A stretch of 64,000 nt of DNA from Bacteroidota bacterium (GCA_029262835.1 JAJCYQ010000003.1:61562-125561), one strand, 5' to 3'. Positions 7,186 through 16,872 are shown, counted from the first letter of the stretch. A program made the numbers and translations. Notes: a model not told the origin generated them from the sequence alone.

Positions 7186-10103
7186 GATCCGGCGCCCCGC
7201 GACAGCAAGGTGAACAGTGCATCGACGGTTGCCGTGACCTTGGAGAGGTCATCCTCAACGGCATACATGGCGAAGGTGACCTTCTTTCGGACCTCCCGCA
7301 TAGCGGCATCGCTCGATTTCCAGTTCGGATGGTCGTCGAACGCCTTCCGCACTTTGTCAGCCACGGCCCGCGCATCGGGAATGCCCTCCTCCTCGAAACG
7401 GCACAGCATGAAATACGCCAGACTGTCCAGGCCCTTGGCTGCCTGATCCTTCTTGCGCGCATCGTTTCCAGCGACAAGAGCCAACAGTTCCTCCAGCGCT
7501 TCCTCTGTCGATGCCTGGCGCGCTTCAAACGCCTCAAGCACGGCCTGGGCCCGGTCGGCCATGGCAAGCAGAAACGGGTCGTCACTCTTCTCATCGGCCA
7601 CCTTCTCGATTTCCTTGATGAGGTTGATGACCTTCGTGGCCTTGCCCCCTTTCGCCTGCTTGACAGCCTCAATGGTATTGCCGTCAATCACCACAAACGG
7701 GTTGTCCGGCTCGCCGACAATCGCGCCGATGTGTTTTTGGACCAAGTCGTTGGTCTTTTTCTGGAAATCCCGGTCCACGTACACGCGCCTGGCATAGGCA
7801 TTACCGACGACTCGATACATATTGCTCAGCGTTGCATAGTCGTCTATAAAGGGCCGCAGGAACGCGTCGGGGGAGATGATCTCGTACAGCATCTCCAGTT
7901 CCTTGTACTCACGGAAGAACTCCTTGCGCCGATCCGGGTCGCGATAGTGCTCGATGAGTGTATCGACATCCTTGTCGTTGAAGTTCTGGTCGATAAGGGA
8001 CAGGTACCCGGGTGCCTTTTGCTCCATCTTGGTGCGAAACAGCCCCTTCAGGAGCTTCAGGTCCTTCACTATCGCATTGACTTCGTCGCTGTCGAAGGCC
8101 AAGGCCTTTTCCAAGTTGTCGAAGATGCCGACAAAGTCCATGACGAGCCCGTGCGGCTTCACCATGTCGTGTGACTCGTTCTCATAAGGGCGGTTAACCC
8201 GGGCAATAGCCTGCAGTAGCGTGTGATCCCGCATGGGCTTGTCTAGATACATGGCATAGAGCACGGGCGCATCGAATCCAGTCAACAGCTTCTCTGTGAC
8301 AATCAGAAGCTTTGGATACTCCTCCAGCTTGCCAAAACTCTTCCGGATTTGCCGCTCCCGTTTGGAGTCGAGATGGAATTCCTTCAGCAGCACCGAATCG
8401 TTGTTGTTGCCCGTGTACACGACTTCTGAGTATTCGGTAGGCAGGAATTCGTCGAGTGCGTGTTTGTAAAGGGCGCATGCTTCGCGATCCACTCCGACCA
8501 GGAAGGCCTTGTACCCGAGGGGCTCCACGTTGTGCGTGTAGTGGTCGGCCACAAAACTGGCGACTTTTCGGATGCGCTCCTTCCCCTTCAGAAAGTTCTT
8601 CAGATTGACCGCACGCTCAAGGATCTTGTTCAGCTCATCGATGTCGGCCACACCTTCCGCTTCCGCCAGTGACAGGAATTCCTCATCGAGCGTTTCGTGG
8701 GGCACGAGCATCTCATTGGGCGCCAACTGGTAGTAGAGCGGCAGCGTAGTCCCGTCGTCAATACTGTCGGCAATCGAATACTTGTGCAAGTATCCGTTGT
8801 CGTCCTCGCATCCAAACGTCTTGAACGTGCCCTTTCCGTACGCGGTCTTGTCTACTGGTGTCCCCGTGAAGCCGATGTAGGTGGCGTTCGGAAGGCCAGC
8901 CATAAGATAGTTGCCGAGATCGCCACCCGTGGTTCGATGCGCCTCATCAATCAGAATGTAGATGTTTGAGCGCGTGTTGAGGTCTGCCGGCATGTCACGA
9001 AACTTGTGAATCATGGTCACGATGATGCCGCGATAGTCGTCCGTCAACAGCTGATTAAGCCTTGCAATACTGCTGGCATGCTCCAGATTGCCCAAGCCAA
9101 GTGCGGCCAGATTCTTCAGCATTTGATCTTCCAGCTCGTTCCGGTCGATCATCAGCAGGACCGTCGGCTTCTCGGCCTCCGGCGCCCGAAAAAGCCTCTC
9201 TGCGGCCTTGATCATGGTGAACGTCTTGCCGCTGCCCTGCGTGTGCCACACGAGACCACGCGTACGCCCAGGCTTCAAGGCTCTACCAACGGAGGCCTCC
9301 ACAGCACCAGACTGGTGCTGGCGCAGGATGTACTTGTTAAGCTCCTCGTCTTTTTCTGCAAAGACGATGTAGTCTTTCAGGAAGGCCAGCACCTGCGGAA
9401 TGGCGCAGAAGCTCTTCACCTTGGCCTCCAGCTTCCCGACCTCCGCGTCCTTCCAATTGAATATGTTTCTCCGTACGAGATTCCAGGCGACGCCGTACGA
9501 GAAGCCGATGGCATCGGTCGCGGTAAACATCTGCTGCGACACGAAAAGCTCAGGCGTCTCGCGGTGGTAGCGCCGGATTTGATCGATCCCCAGTGGAATT
9601 GCCTCATCCTTGTTGGCGTTCTTACACTCAATGACCAGCACGGGGATGCCGTTGATCAGAAAGACCACATCCTCCCGCGTGCCGTAGTGGCCATTGTGAA
9701 ACGCCCACTCCTCGGTGACTTCGTAGACGTTGTTCGCAGGATGATCGTAGTCGATCACTATCAGATCGCGTTCGCGCTTCTCCTCACGGTCAAAGAACTT
9801 GCCCCGGTTGCGCAGGTGCTCGACGAAGTCCCGGTTACCGTAGATGTCGGAATGCAGAAGTCGAAACCGCCCGAGTAAGGCCCCCTTTGCCTCCAAATAA
9901 CGCGGGTTGAACTCCCGCACTTTGGAGTCCAGCAAGTCGCCGAAATAAAGGGATCTGTTTTTGGAGCGTTCAGTCGGAGGGATTTCCGGATCAAACCCAC
10001 GCCGCTGCTCGGCGCCCGTCCGAGACACAAACATCCACCCGATCGCCTGGGCGTACTCGAGAATCCTGGCTTGGACTGTTTTGTGTTCGGAGGGGGTTGG
10101 CAT
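7182..10103 (-). CDS. hsdR: Type I restriction enzyme R subunit
   Basis: ATG 10103 was chosen because GGAAGGAAG lies just upstream and the HerA gene ends two bases before it; this gives 973 residues. The N-terminal nuclease domain has the PD-(D/E)XK pattern with REDVVF (Asp145) and VLVIECKNAN (Glu159, Lys161). The SF2 translocase follows: HTQGSGKT (Walker A, about 288-294), LIDEAHRT (386-389) and GFTGTP (411-416), then the second RecA domain and a helical C-terminus that binds the methylase. With HsdM and HsdS it forms the R2M2S complex that translocates and cuts unmethylated DNA. It is sixth in the operon. Confidence 0.97.
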   Translation of the reverse strand: MPTPSEHKTVQARILEYAQAIGWMFVSRTGAEQRRGFDPEIPPTERSKNRSLYFGDLLDSKVREFNPRYLEAKGALLGRFRLLHSDIYGNRDFVEHLRNRGKFFDREEKRERDLIVIDYDHPANNVYEVTEEWAFHNGHYGTREDVVFLINGIPVLVIECKNANKDEAIPLGIDQIRRYHRETPELFVSQQMFTATDAIGFSYGVAWNLVRRNIFNWKDAEVGKLEAKVKSFCAIPQVLAFLKDYIVFAEKDEELNKYILRQHQSGAVEASVGRALKPGRTRGLVWHTQGSGKTFTMIKAAERLFRAPEAEKPTVLLMIDRNELEDQMLKNLAALGLGNLEHASSIARLNQLLTDDYRGIIVTMIHKFRDMPADLNTRSNIYILIDEAHRTTGGDLGNYLMAGLPNATYIGFTGTPVDKTAYGKGTFKTFGCEDDNGYLHKYSIADSIDDGTTLPLYYQLAPNEMLVPHETLDEEFLSLAEAEGVADIDELNKILERAVNLKNFLKGKERIRKVASFVADHYTHNVEPLGYKAFLVGVDREACALYKHALDEFLPTEYSEVVYTGNNNDSVLLKEFHLDSKRERQIRKSFGKLEEYPKLLIVTEKLLTGFDAPVLYAMYLDKPMRDHTLLQAIARVNRPYENESHDMVKPHGLVMDFVGIFDNLEKALAFDSDEVNAIVKDLKLLKGLFRTKMEQKAPGYLSLIDQNFNDKDVDTLIEHYRDPDRRKEFFREYKELEMLYEIISPDAFLRPFIDDYATLSNMYRVVGNAYARRVYVDRDFQKKTNDLVQKHIGAIVGEPDNPFVVIDGNTIEAVKQAKGGKATKVINLIKEIEKVADEKSDDPFLLAMADRAQAVLEAFEARQASTEEALEELLALVAGNDARKKDQAAKGLDSLAYFMLCRFEEEGIPDARAVADKVRKAFDDHPNWKSSDAAMREVRKKVTFAMYAVEDDLSKVTATVDALFTLLSRGAGS

Positions 10104-10105
10104 GG

Positions 10106-11872
10106 TTACTTCCTTCCCGATTGGATTGCCTGTTTCCTCCAACTCGCAACTGAATCAGAAAGCCTCGCCACCTTCTTGTCTTCGCCCCACCTATCCCAAA
10201 AAGGAACGGTTCCACTGTTTGGCTTATTTTCCGGCTGTTGAATCCGGACACGCGTAGGAAGCAGGCTCGCATCTCCAACGACCAATGCCTCTCCAGTGTC
10301 AAGGACAGGCAAGAGGTCACTAAATCCACCCAGACTGTCAGGCAGCAAACGCCGAACGACATTCTGGTCGTCTCCATTTGTCAGTCGCATCGCGACTAGG
10401 TTATTGCACTGGCTCAATACTGTACGATTCACCTCTGATGGACGTTGACTAATCACCACAAGGCCAACGCCGTATTTGCGCCCCTCCTTGGCGATTCGTT
10501 CGAATGTTTCAACAGCGAAGGCTTCTCCTCCGCTGGATGATTGACGCTCAGGAATGTATAAGTGCGCTTCATCGCAAAACAATGCGATTGGATGTCTGTT
10601 TTCAGTTGGTGTCCATTGTTGGATCGAAAAGACCAGTTTCGCAACCAGGCTAATGATCAACGGCAACATATCGGACGGAACCTCAGAGAAATCTACGATC
10701 TTCACGCCTCCAATCTTATCCGATTGATCCTTTGTCCCCGAAACCAGAACTTCGACGAGCTTCTCAAGCCAATCAAATTCCAACGTCTCGTCCGGAGCCT
10801 GGAATAGAAAACCAAGCCGACGATCTGTCTGCTTGTTTTTCAGTCTTTCCACGAGGCGACTGAGTTTTCCATGAAACGGCCCCTGCTTTTCACTTCCCGC
10901 CCTTGCTCCAGGAACCATTTCGGCGTCAAGTTCCTCCAAATGCGCGATGACTTCGACGATCTTAAACGGAACGGGACTGTCGATCGTGAAATTATCCAGG
11001 ACGTCGGAATGATTGCCTGTAGTCAGGTAGTCGCGCTTTGCGTCAATAATCGTCCGAGACATAAGCATCGCTTGATTCGGTGCGTTCTGATCACTGCGAT
11101 CAACGAACATTGAGACCATCGCCTCATAAGCGAGCAGCCAATACGGCAAGTGAACGACTCCGTCGTTTAAGGTGCTTCTGGCGTCGAGGTCTTTGGGGCC
11201 CGCGACTCGAAGATGCCGGATCCCGTCCCCTTTCAATGGACGGTATTCACCATGAATATCAAACACGATTCCGTTGGCATTGGGCAGGCTAGCCATACAC
11301 TCGAGCACACGTGCAGTAGTCCACGACTTTCCTGAACCAGTGCTTCCTACGATGATTGCGTGTCGCTGGAAGAACTTATTCCCATTAAGGTACGCCTCTG
11401 CTTTATCGTCCAGAGTGTAGTGCCCGAGGGAAAGACGTTCTCCATCAGCAGATATGTTGGCAATGACCCGCATGAAGTTGGTCAGAATATCTCCTTCAAC
11501 GGCAAAGCAGTTCGCGTCGATTTCAGGGACCGTCTCCAATGTTCGCAGGAATACGTCGGATTCAGAACCCCGCTTGTCGACCACTGTGCCAATAAGAGTA
11601 ATCCTGACCAGATTTAGCTCGCTTTGCACCTTGAGGTCACCCTCGTCGCCTTCCACTTCTGCAATCTCTTTTGCTTCAACTGCGTTACGTGTGATTTTCT
11701 GTATGATTCCAATCAAATGCTGGCCCGGACGGCTACTTTGGAGAACGGCTAGGCGATTGACCTGCAATTTTCGAAGGCGTTCCACATCAGCGACGTGAAC
11801 AATCACGACAGCTGTATCAACAGATTTGACTACGCCCAAGGCGTCCGTATCGTTGTAGTTGAAGATGCTCAT
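10106..11872 (-). CDS. herA: HerA-like ATPase of a SIR2-HerA defence pair
   Basis: The 588-residue protein has a HAS-barrel N-terminus (GVVKSVDTAVVIVHV, then GQHLIGIIQKI), Walker A GSTGSGKS at 176-183, FDIHGEY, Walker B ALFCDEAH at 430-437, and the conserved sensor stretch KEGRKYGVGLVVISQRPSEVN. HerA proteins form hexameric rings that pump DNA or hold partner effectors. Its ATG overlaps the stop codon of the SIR2 gene (ATGA), the arrangement of the known SIR2-HerA (Nezha) anti-phage system, in which the ring and the SIR2 NADase form one complex. No NurA-type nuclease is present, which argues against a DNA-repair HerA. The pair sits inside the type I restriction operon. Confidence 0.93.
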   Translation of the reverse strand: MSIFNYNDTDALGVVKSVDTAVVIVHVADVERLRKLQVNRLAVLQSSRPGQHLIGIIQKITRNAVEAKEIAEVEGDEGDLKVQSELNLVRITLIGTVVDKRGSESDVFLRTLETVPEIDANCFAVEGDILTNFMRVIANISADGERLSLGHYTLDDKAEAYLNGNKFFQRHAIIVGSTGSGKSWTTARVLECMASLPNANGIVFDIHGEYRPLKGDGIRHLRVAGPKDLDARSTLNDGVVHLPYWLLAYEAMVSMFVDRSDQNAPNQAMLMSRTIIDAKRDYLTTGNHSDVLDNFTIDSPVPFKIVEVIAHLEELDAEMVPGARAGSEKQGPFHGKLSRLVERLKNKQTDRRLGFLFQAPDETLEFDWLEKLVEVLVSGTKDQSDKIGGVKIVDFSEVPSDMLPLIISLVAKLVFSIQQWTPTENRHPIALFCDEAHLYIPERQSSSGGEAFAVETFERIAKEGRKYGVGLVVISQRPSEVNRTVLSQCNNLVAMRLTNGDDQNVVRRLLPDSLGGFSDLLPVLDTGEALVVGDASLLPTRVRIQQPENKPNSGTVPFWDRWGEDKKVARLSDSVASWRKQAIQSGRK

Positions 11873-12906
11873 GAGATTACCAGTTTTAGAAATTCACCTA
11901 GCTGCCATGTCGGTGACCCTGCGATTTCTTCGCCCGCAGGGAATTCCTTGCTGAAAATGCGGCAACCATTAGGACTCTCCTCAATTGCCAAATACTTGCC
12001 GCATTTCCCACTTTCCAGAAAAGCCTTCGCAGCCGGAGAAATGGACTTGGTTAGAAGGACGAGTGGAACGTCCTTCTCACGACACCTTTCGACGAGAGTT
12101 GTTTGCAGATGCGTGTCGTTAAATCCGTAGCCGATGCAGAGATAAGCGTCCGCAGTTTTCAATGCCAGGTCAGCTGCCGATTTGATGAAATGAAATGGTT
12201 CGTCATGTGTAAGGCGATACTTTTCGATTCCCGGAGTTACTATTACCGGCATCACGTGCGGTGGACGAGAATTCGACACGGGTAGACCAAAGACAATCCC
12301 ATCACCGTCGCGAAACCAGTCAAATGAACCGTGAACCTTCCAAATGTTAACCGTTCGGGATACCGAGTTCCCAACGTGGATCCGCGGCGTTCCGGTGACG
12401 GCGCGTGAGCGAATGTGTCCGTAGTTGAATCCGGTGTAGTGTTCCAGTTTCCCAACGTCCGCAGCGTATTCGGCGATACGATCATAGTTCGGCGTGACAA
12501 CGTGGATCTCGCGTCTTGTGCTATTGAACAGGTGCTGAAACAGCTTGGTAAGCGGGAACAGATTGTGATCAAGAACCGCCCTTTCAAACACCTGATGATC
12601 AAACGGAGCCAAATAGTCCCAGGTGGATTCGACAACGAGCGCGGTAAGAGATTCAGGCAGTCTGACTTCGTCGAGAGCTGTCTCAAGGTCAGTCGTTGTA
12701 AGCTTCGACTGAAACTCATCCCATTTCGTTACTTCCAATTCTTCGGCCGTGCTGGGACAAGCGATTGTCTCCAAATGAGCCTTTAATTTCGGCATGCCCG
12801 GAATCCCGTGTGCTGCCGACGCACCACTTCCAAGTATGATCACAGGCGTTCGACTTACGCACTCTTGGGCAAGTTCTAGCAATGATTTGCGTGGATCCAC
12901 GCTCAT
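11869..12906 (-). CDS. SIR2-family NADase-like effector paired with HerA
   Basis: A 345-residue SIR2-like protein: VIILGSGASAAHGIPGMPKL with GSGAS at 26-30, HVVTPNYDRIAEY with NYD at 140-142, NIWKVHGSFDWF with His192, and YLCIGYGFNDTHLQ at 256-267. These are the NAD-contact and catalytic positions of defence SIR2 enzymes. The ATG overlaps the hsdS stop codon and its stop overlaps the herA ATG, both as ATGA. It is probably the NAD+-hydrolysing toxin of a SIR2-HerA complex, held inactive until phage infection. What activates it is unknown; the position between hsdS and hsdR suggests that restriction status might be sensed. Confidence 0.93.
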   Translation of the reverse strand: MSVDPRKSLLELAQECVSRTPVIILGSGASAAHGIPGMPKLKAHLETIACPSTAEELEVTKWDEFQSKLTTTDLETALDEVRLPESLTALVVESTWDYLAPFDHQVFERAVLDHNLFPLTKLFQHLFNSTRREIHVVTPNYDRIAEYAADVGKLEHYTGFNYGHIRSRAVTGTPRIHVGNSVSRTVNIWKVHGSFDWFRDGDGIVFGLPVSNSRPPHVMPVIVTPGIEKYRLTHDEPFHFIKSAADLALKTADAYLCIGYGFNDTHLQTTLVERCREKDVPLVLLTKSISPAAKAFLESGKCGKYLAIEESPNGCRIFSKEFPAGEEIAGSPTWQLGEFLKLVIS

Positions 12907-14249
12907 GCGCTGATTTCAAGGTCATGAACGCGGAGCTTCGCGGTCATGAGTTCATGAAGGAGGGTGCGGAAGATGTCTTCGAGCTGGCCTCGTTTCCGGT
13001 CGTGAAGATCTATCTTAACGTCCCACGATTCGAGAGCGTTCACTATCTCGGTTTGTTCGTCCGGACCTGGAAAGCTTATTGGAAAGCTCCGGATCAACGC
13101 TGCGTTCATATTTCTCTGATTTGCGCCGTGACCTAGTTGACGCAAATTCTCGTACTGATACTGGAAGTAGTAATAGAGAAATACTGATGATAGCTTCTGC
13201 TCGTCGGTTGGCGATATCGACGCACATGCTTGATTCGTCGCCGCCTGGATTGCAAGCAATCCAACCTTCCCGCGTGTAACGCCTTGGCCATACATGGCCA
13301 TGAGCAGCGTCCCTGCCGGGTAGAGACGCGCTGCGGAGTCTCTGAGCCCAACTGACGTGATCTTTTCCTCTGTGTCTCTAATTATGCAGTAGTCAATCTC
13401 GCCAGTCTTAACCCAGGGGATCGTCCCTCCAGTCCAATTCTCTGGAACGTCTCGACTGGGAGTGCCACCGCTTTGAATCTTCGCATAATCGCCGACTTTA
13501 GCCACTTCCCAACTCTCGGGCACAAGCCCAATTCTGGTTTGTATCTGGGGTTCGTTCCGGAATCCTTCGGTGAAGAGTTTGTGCATGAGAGCCTTTTTCA
13601 GCTCGGTGGTGGTCTGAATGATTCGCTCCTGCGCGTAGATCGTTTGCTGCACTTTCGAAAGAATATGTGCGATCTTCTTCTGCTCGGGGAGTGGCGGGAG
13701 CGGGACATTAAGTCGATAGAAACTCTTAGGGTCGACACGTTGGCGGCTTGGCGTTGAACCTGATACCAGACTCTTTGCGAGTGGCATTACATGAGGGGAC
13801 CATACCAAGAAATACAGGAAGTCCCAATCTACGTCAGCCCCAGGCAGGATGGTTATCCATTCGGTTGATCCAATCTTTCGGAACTCTGATTCATCATCCA
13901 CTCGCCAGACCTTCTCTACCCGCGGATTGAGTTTTCCAAAAAGGACGGTTTTTGGTTCGAGGAGAAGTTTGGAGCTCTTGATCTCGTCACCCTTCGTGAG
14001 ACTCGGGCGCTCATCACGCTGGAAGTCGGGGATGCTGTAATACTCAAACGTTTCATCGGGGAAGTTCTTCGGGTTCACCGTAGGAGCCTTATGCGTGTTG
14101 ATTTCGCCAAGAGTTGCAAAATCCCAGTCGAAGGGAAGTTTGTCTAGAAGCGCACTCGTACCCCTGTCTTCAGCGGAATCCTCCCGTGTTACAGAGACGT
14201 CTGCGGTCGAAAGGCTTCGGCTGACAGGACGGCTGGTTTTTGCGCTCAT
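12903..14249 (-). CDS. hsdS: Type I restriction-modification specificity subunit
   Basis: The 448-residue protein has the two target-recognition domains of HsdS, each followed by a long spacer helix. The first ends with NVPLPPLPEQKKIAHILSKVQ, then a helix ending LMHKLFTEG. The second begins GLVPESWEVAKVGDYAKIQSGGTPS, with GGTIPWVKTGEI and FPGPDEQTEIVNALESWD, ending LHELMTAKLRV. Each domain reads one half of a bipartite target. Its ATG overlaps the rhuM stop codon (ATGA). Target sequence cannot be read from the protein; methylome data would show it. Confidence 0.96.
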   Translation of the reverse strand: MSAKTSRPVSRSLSTADVSVTREDSAEDRGTSALLDKLPFDWDFATLGEINTHKAPTVNPKNFPDETFEYYSIPDFQRDERPSLTKGDEIKSSKLLLEPKTVLFGKLNPRVEKVWRVDDESEFRKIGSTEWITILPGADVDWDFLYFLVWSPHVMPLAKSLVSGSTPSRQRVDPKSFYRLNVPLPPLPEQKKIAHILSKVQQTIYAQERIIQTTTELKKALMHKLFTEGFRNEPQIQTRIGLVPESWEVAKVGDYAKIQSGGTPSRDVPENWTGGTIPWVKTGEIDYCIIRDTEEKITSVGLRDSAARLYPAGTLLMAMYGQGVTRGKVGLLAIQAATNQACASISPTDEQKLSSVFLYYYFQYQYENLRQLGHGANQRNMNAALIRSFPISFPGPDEQTEIVNALESWDVKIDLHDRKRGQLEDIFRTLLHELMTAKLRVHDLEISA

Positions 14250-15271
14250 GGCTTCCCTCCATTCCGCTTCAAATCCTTTTCCAACTCTTCAATCGCCTTC
14301 AGGTCCTCCGTATCCGCCTTCATCGCTTCTGCTTCTTTACGATTTGCATCAAAATCAGCATACCGTGCCTCAACGACCTCCTTCATCTGTTCGCGGCTCA
14401 TGGAACCGGCGCCTTCAAGGATAGGCTGCTCGTTGAACGTGAGCATACGATCGACGTTGTGCCGCCAATAGTCGAGGGTTAGATCCTGCTTTTGCTTCGC
14501 GCGGAGTTCAGCCTGTTCCAGGAATATCACGACCAGGCGATTTAGGGTGTCGACTTCGTCAACACTGAGGTAGTTCTTGGCCACAATGACGTCCTGTTTT
14601 CGAACACGAGAACCACTCCATGTTGTGAGGGCCATGTTGGGTGCATCAGGATTGGCCCGATCAACAATGAGTTCTGCCGCCGTCTTGCCAGTTACGGCGA
14701 AAAGCAGCTTGTTCTGAACCTCCGCAAAGAACAGCTGCGTTTCATTCTCACGCGCCTGGTAGTCGCTGCTTAGGGCGAAGAGATCGCGCACCTTCTGGTA
14801 GAATCGCTTTTCCGATGCCCGGATTTCGCGGATCCTGGCAAGCAGCTCGTCGAAGTAGTCCCAGCCGCCGGGATTCTTGAGACGCTCGTCGTCCATGACG
14901 AAGCCCTTGACAAGAAACTCACCCAAGCGCGTAGTAGCCCAGCGACGAAACTGGGTACCTCGGTGGCTACGGACGCGATAACCGACGGCTAGAATCGCCT
15001 CCAATCGGTAGTGCCGCAGCGATCTGGACACCATACGATCCCCCTCCTGCCGAACTTGTAAGAATTCCTTACAAGTTGCCTCCTTGGTGATTTCTCCCTC
15101 GGCGAAAAGAGCCTTCAGGTGCAACGTAATATTCTGCGGTGTCGTCTCGAACAGCTCCGCAATCTGTGATTGAGTGAGCCAGACGGTCTCATCTACCAGG
15201 CGGCACTCGATCTGAGCCCGTCCGTCCTCGGTCTGGTAGATCACCAGGTTGCCAGTGGATTCGTTCCTCAT
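14246..15271 (-). CDS. RhuM family protein inserted between hsdM and hsdS
   Basis: A 341-residue protein starting at ATG 15271. The RhuM pattern is clear: a winged-helix-like N-terminus (VWLTQSQIAELFETTPQNITLHLKALFAEGE), EFLQVRQEG, YRLEAILAVGYRVRSHRGTQFRRWATTRLGEFLVKGF, and a Fic/DOC-like helical C-terminal half (FALSSDYQARENETQLFFAEVQNKL). RhuM proteins occur in pathogenicity islands and very often inside type I restriction operons. Their role is unknown; regulation or inhibition of restriction has been suggested. It begins two bases after the hsdM stop and overlaps hsdS. Confidence 0.92.
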   Translation of the reverse strand: MRNESTGNLVIYQTEDGRAQIECRLVDETVWLTQSQIAELFETTPQNITLHLKALFAEGEITKEATCKEFLQVRQEGDRMVSRSLRHYRLEAILAVGYRVRSHRGTQFRRWATTRLGEFLVKGFVMDDERLKNPGGWDYFDELLARIREIRASEKRFYQKVRDLFALSSDYQARENETQLFFAEVQNKLLFAVTGKTAAELIVDRANPDAPNMALTTWSGSRVRKQDVIVAKNYLSVDEVDTLNRLVVIFLEQAELRAKQKQDLTLDYWRHNVDRMLTFNEQPILEGAGSMSREQMKEVVEARYADFDANRKEAEAMKADTEDLKAIEELEKDLKRNGGKP

Positions 15272-15273
15272 TG

Positions 15274-16872
15274 TCAGTACCCCAGCTGTGTGAGGATTTG
15301 CCGCAGAGCCATGTCGGTCTCCTTGGCCTCCGCTTCAATGGCATCCAACTCGGCTACAATTTCGTCGATGGGCCTGTACGTCTCCGCATCGCTCGTGTGG
15401 ATATAGCGGCTGGGGGAGATGTTGTAGTCGTTCTTCTTGAGCTCTGCGATATCGACAATGCGGCTGAGTTTTTCCTCTTCTGTCCATGCAATGAGTGTTA
15501 CCGCAATGCGCTGGATACCGTCGTCGGGAATGAAGTTCTTGGGGTCGCCCTTTTCAAAGACCAGGCTAGCATTGACGAGAAATACCTTGCCCTGCCTGTC
15601 CTTCGGCTTGTTCCTGTTCAGGAAGAGCACGATGCCCGGAGCGGTGGTATTGTAAAATAGATTTTCAGGCAGGTAGAGGACGCTCTCGACAACGTCATTC
15701 TCAACAAACCACTGTCGGACCGACTTTTCCTTGCTGGATCCGGCGTTTCCTGATCCGCGAGAGGCGGCACCGGTATCGAGGACGACCGCGGCGCGGCCGG
15801 TGGCATTCAGGCTGGCGTGGATGTGCTGGACCCAACCCCAGTCGGCAGAAGATTTTCCGGGGAAGCCAGCCCCTGCAGGGAAGCGGTCTAGTTCGTCGGC
15901 GTCATAGTCCGCTTCCGTGAACCAGTCCTGGTTCCACATGGGATTGGCGACAACGCGGTCGAATTTACGGAGCTTGCCCTGGTTGGTGCGGAACTTGGGG
16001 TACTTGAACGTATCTCCAATTTCTATTTCGCCCTCCATGTCATGGATGATCATGTTCATGTTGGCCATGGCCCACGTCTCAGGCGTGTACTCCTGGCCAA
16101 AAAGTCTTAATGGGGCGATGGTACGCTTCTTCCCTTTGGCACTTTCCTCCATGGCGATCTCACATTTCACGAGTAACCCGCCTGAGCCGCACGTGGGGTC
16201 ATAGATTTCCATGCCGGGCACTGGCTGAAGAACCTTCGACATGATGATGCCGACCTCAGGAGGCGTATAAAACTCCCCAGCACTCTGTCCCCCTCCTTCG
16301 GCAAACTTGCGGATCAGGTATTCATAGCTCTTGCCGATGATATCGGCCTCGACATCCTCCAGTCCCAGTCGCTTGATGCTGATGGCTTCGATCAGATTGG
16401 ACAGGCGATCATCATCAAGATCCCGCTGGCCATGTGTCGTTGCATTGAAGTCCACGCGGTCAATGATCCCCTGCAGACGCGGGTTTTCTCGAGCAATAGC
16501 CCGCATATGCGTTGTGACACCCTCGCCAATCTTGTCGGAGAGCCTGCGAATGACGGACCAGACGGGCTCATCCGGGTCCTCAGGTTTCAGGGGAAGGTAG
16601 AACCGGACCAGTTTAGGGTCGGCCTTGGCGACAGCGAACGCTTTCCTTCTTGACCCTACCTCGACGGCAATCCGGTTCAGTTCATCATCGAAGACATCAC
16701 ATAACCGCTTCATGAAAATGAGCGGCAATATGAAGTCCTTGTACTTGGGGGCGTCCTTGGCACCTCGAATAGAGCACGCCGCATCCCATATCCACTTTTC
16801 AAGACTCTTTCCAGCTACTTTCTTCGCCATTGGGCGCCACTCGTGCTCGTTTATCCCGGTACGGATACTCAT
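15274..16872 (-). CDS. hsdM: Type I restriction-modification DNA methyltransferase subunit
   Basis: The start at ATG 16872 has AAGGAA seven bases upstream (532 residues); an alternative ATG at 16830 begins with MAKKVAGKS and would also fit the family. The N-terminal HsdM_N domain (LEKWIWDAACSIRG) is followed by the N6-adenine methylase core: SAGEFYTPPEVG, YDPTCGSGGLL (SAM-binding motif, 225-232) and catalytic motif IV as VVANPMW (310-313) instead of NPPF/Y. This NPMW form occurs in one HsdM subgroup. It is the first gene of the defence operon and makes host DNA resistant to HsdR. Confidence 0.96.
   Translation of the reverse strand: MSIRTGINEHEWRPMAKKVAGKSLEKWIWDAACSIRGAKDAPKYKDFILPLIFMKRLCDVFDDELNRIAVEVGSRRKAFAVAKADPKLVRFYLPLKPEDPDEPVWSVIRRLSDKIGEGVTTHMRAIARENPRLQGIIDRVDFNATTHGQRDLDDDRLSNLIEAISIKRLGLEDVEADIIGKSYEYLIRKFAEGGGQSAGEFYTPPEVGIIMSKVLQPVPGMEIYDPTCGSGGLLVKCEIAMEESAKGKKRTIAPLRLFGQEYTPETWAMANMNMIIHDMEGEIEIGDTFKYPKFRTNQGKLRKFDRVVANPMWNQDWFTEADYDADELDRFPAGAGFPGKSSADWGWVQHIHASLNATGRAAVVLDTGAASRGSGNAGSSKEKSVRQWFVENDVVESVLYLPENLFYNTTAPGIVLFLNRNKPKDRQGKVFLVNASLVFEKGDPKNFIPDDGIQRIAVTLIAWTEEEKLSRIVDIAELKKNDYNISPSRYIHTSDAETYRPIDEIVAELDAIEAEAKETDMALRQILTQLGY

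Noticed and set aside
7329..8174. Plus-strand frames opposite hsdR (also 9006-9878)
   Set aside because: They are shadows of hsdR on the minus strand, which has all helicase and nuclease motifs.
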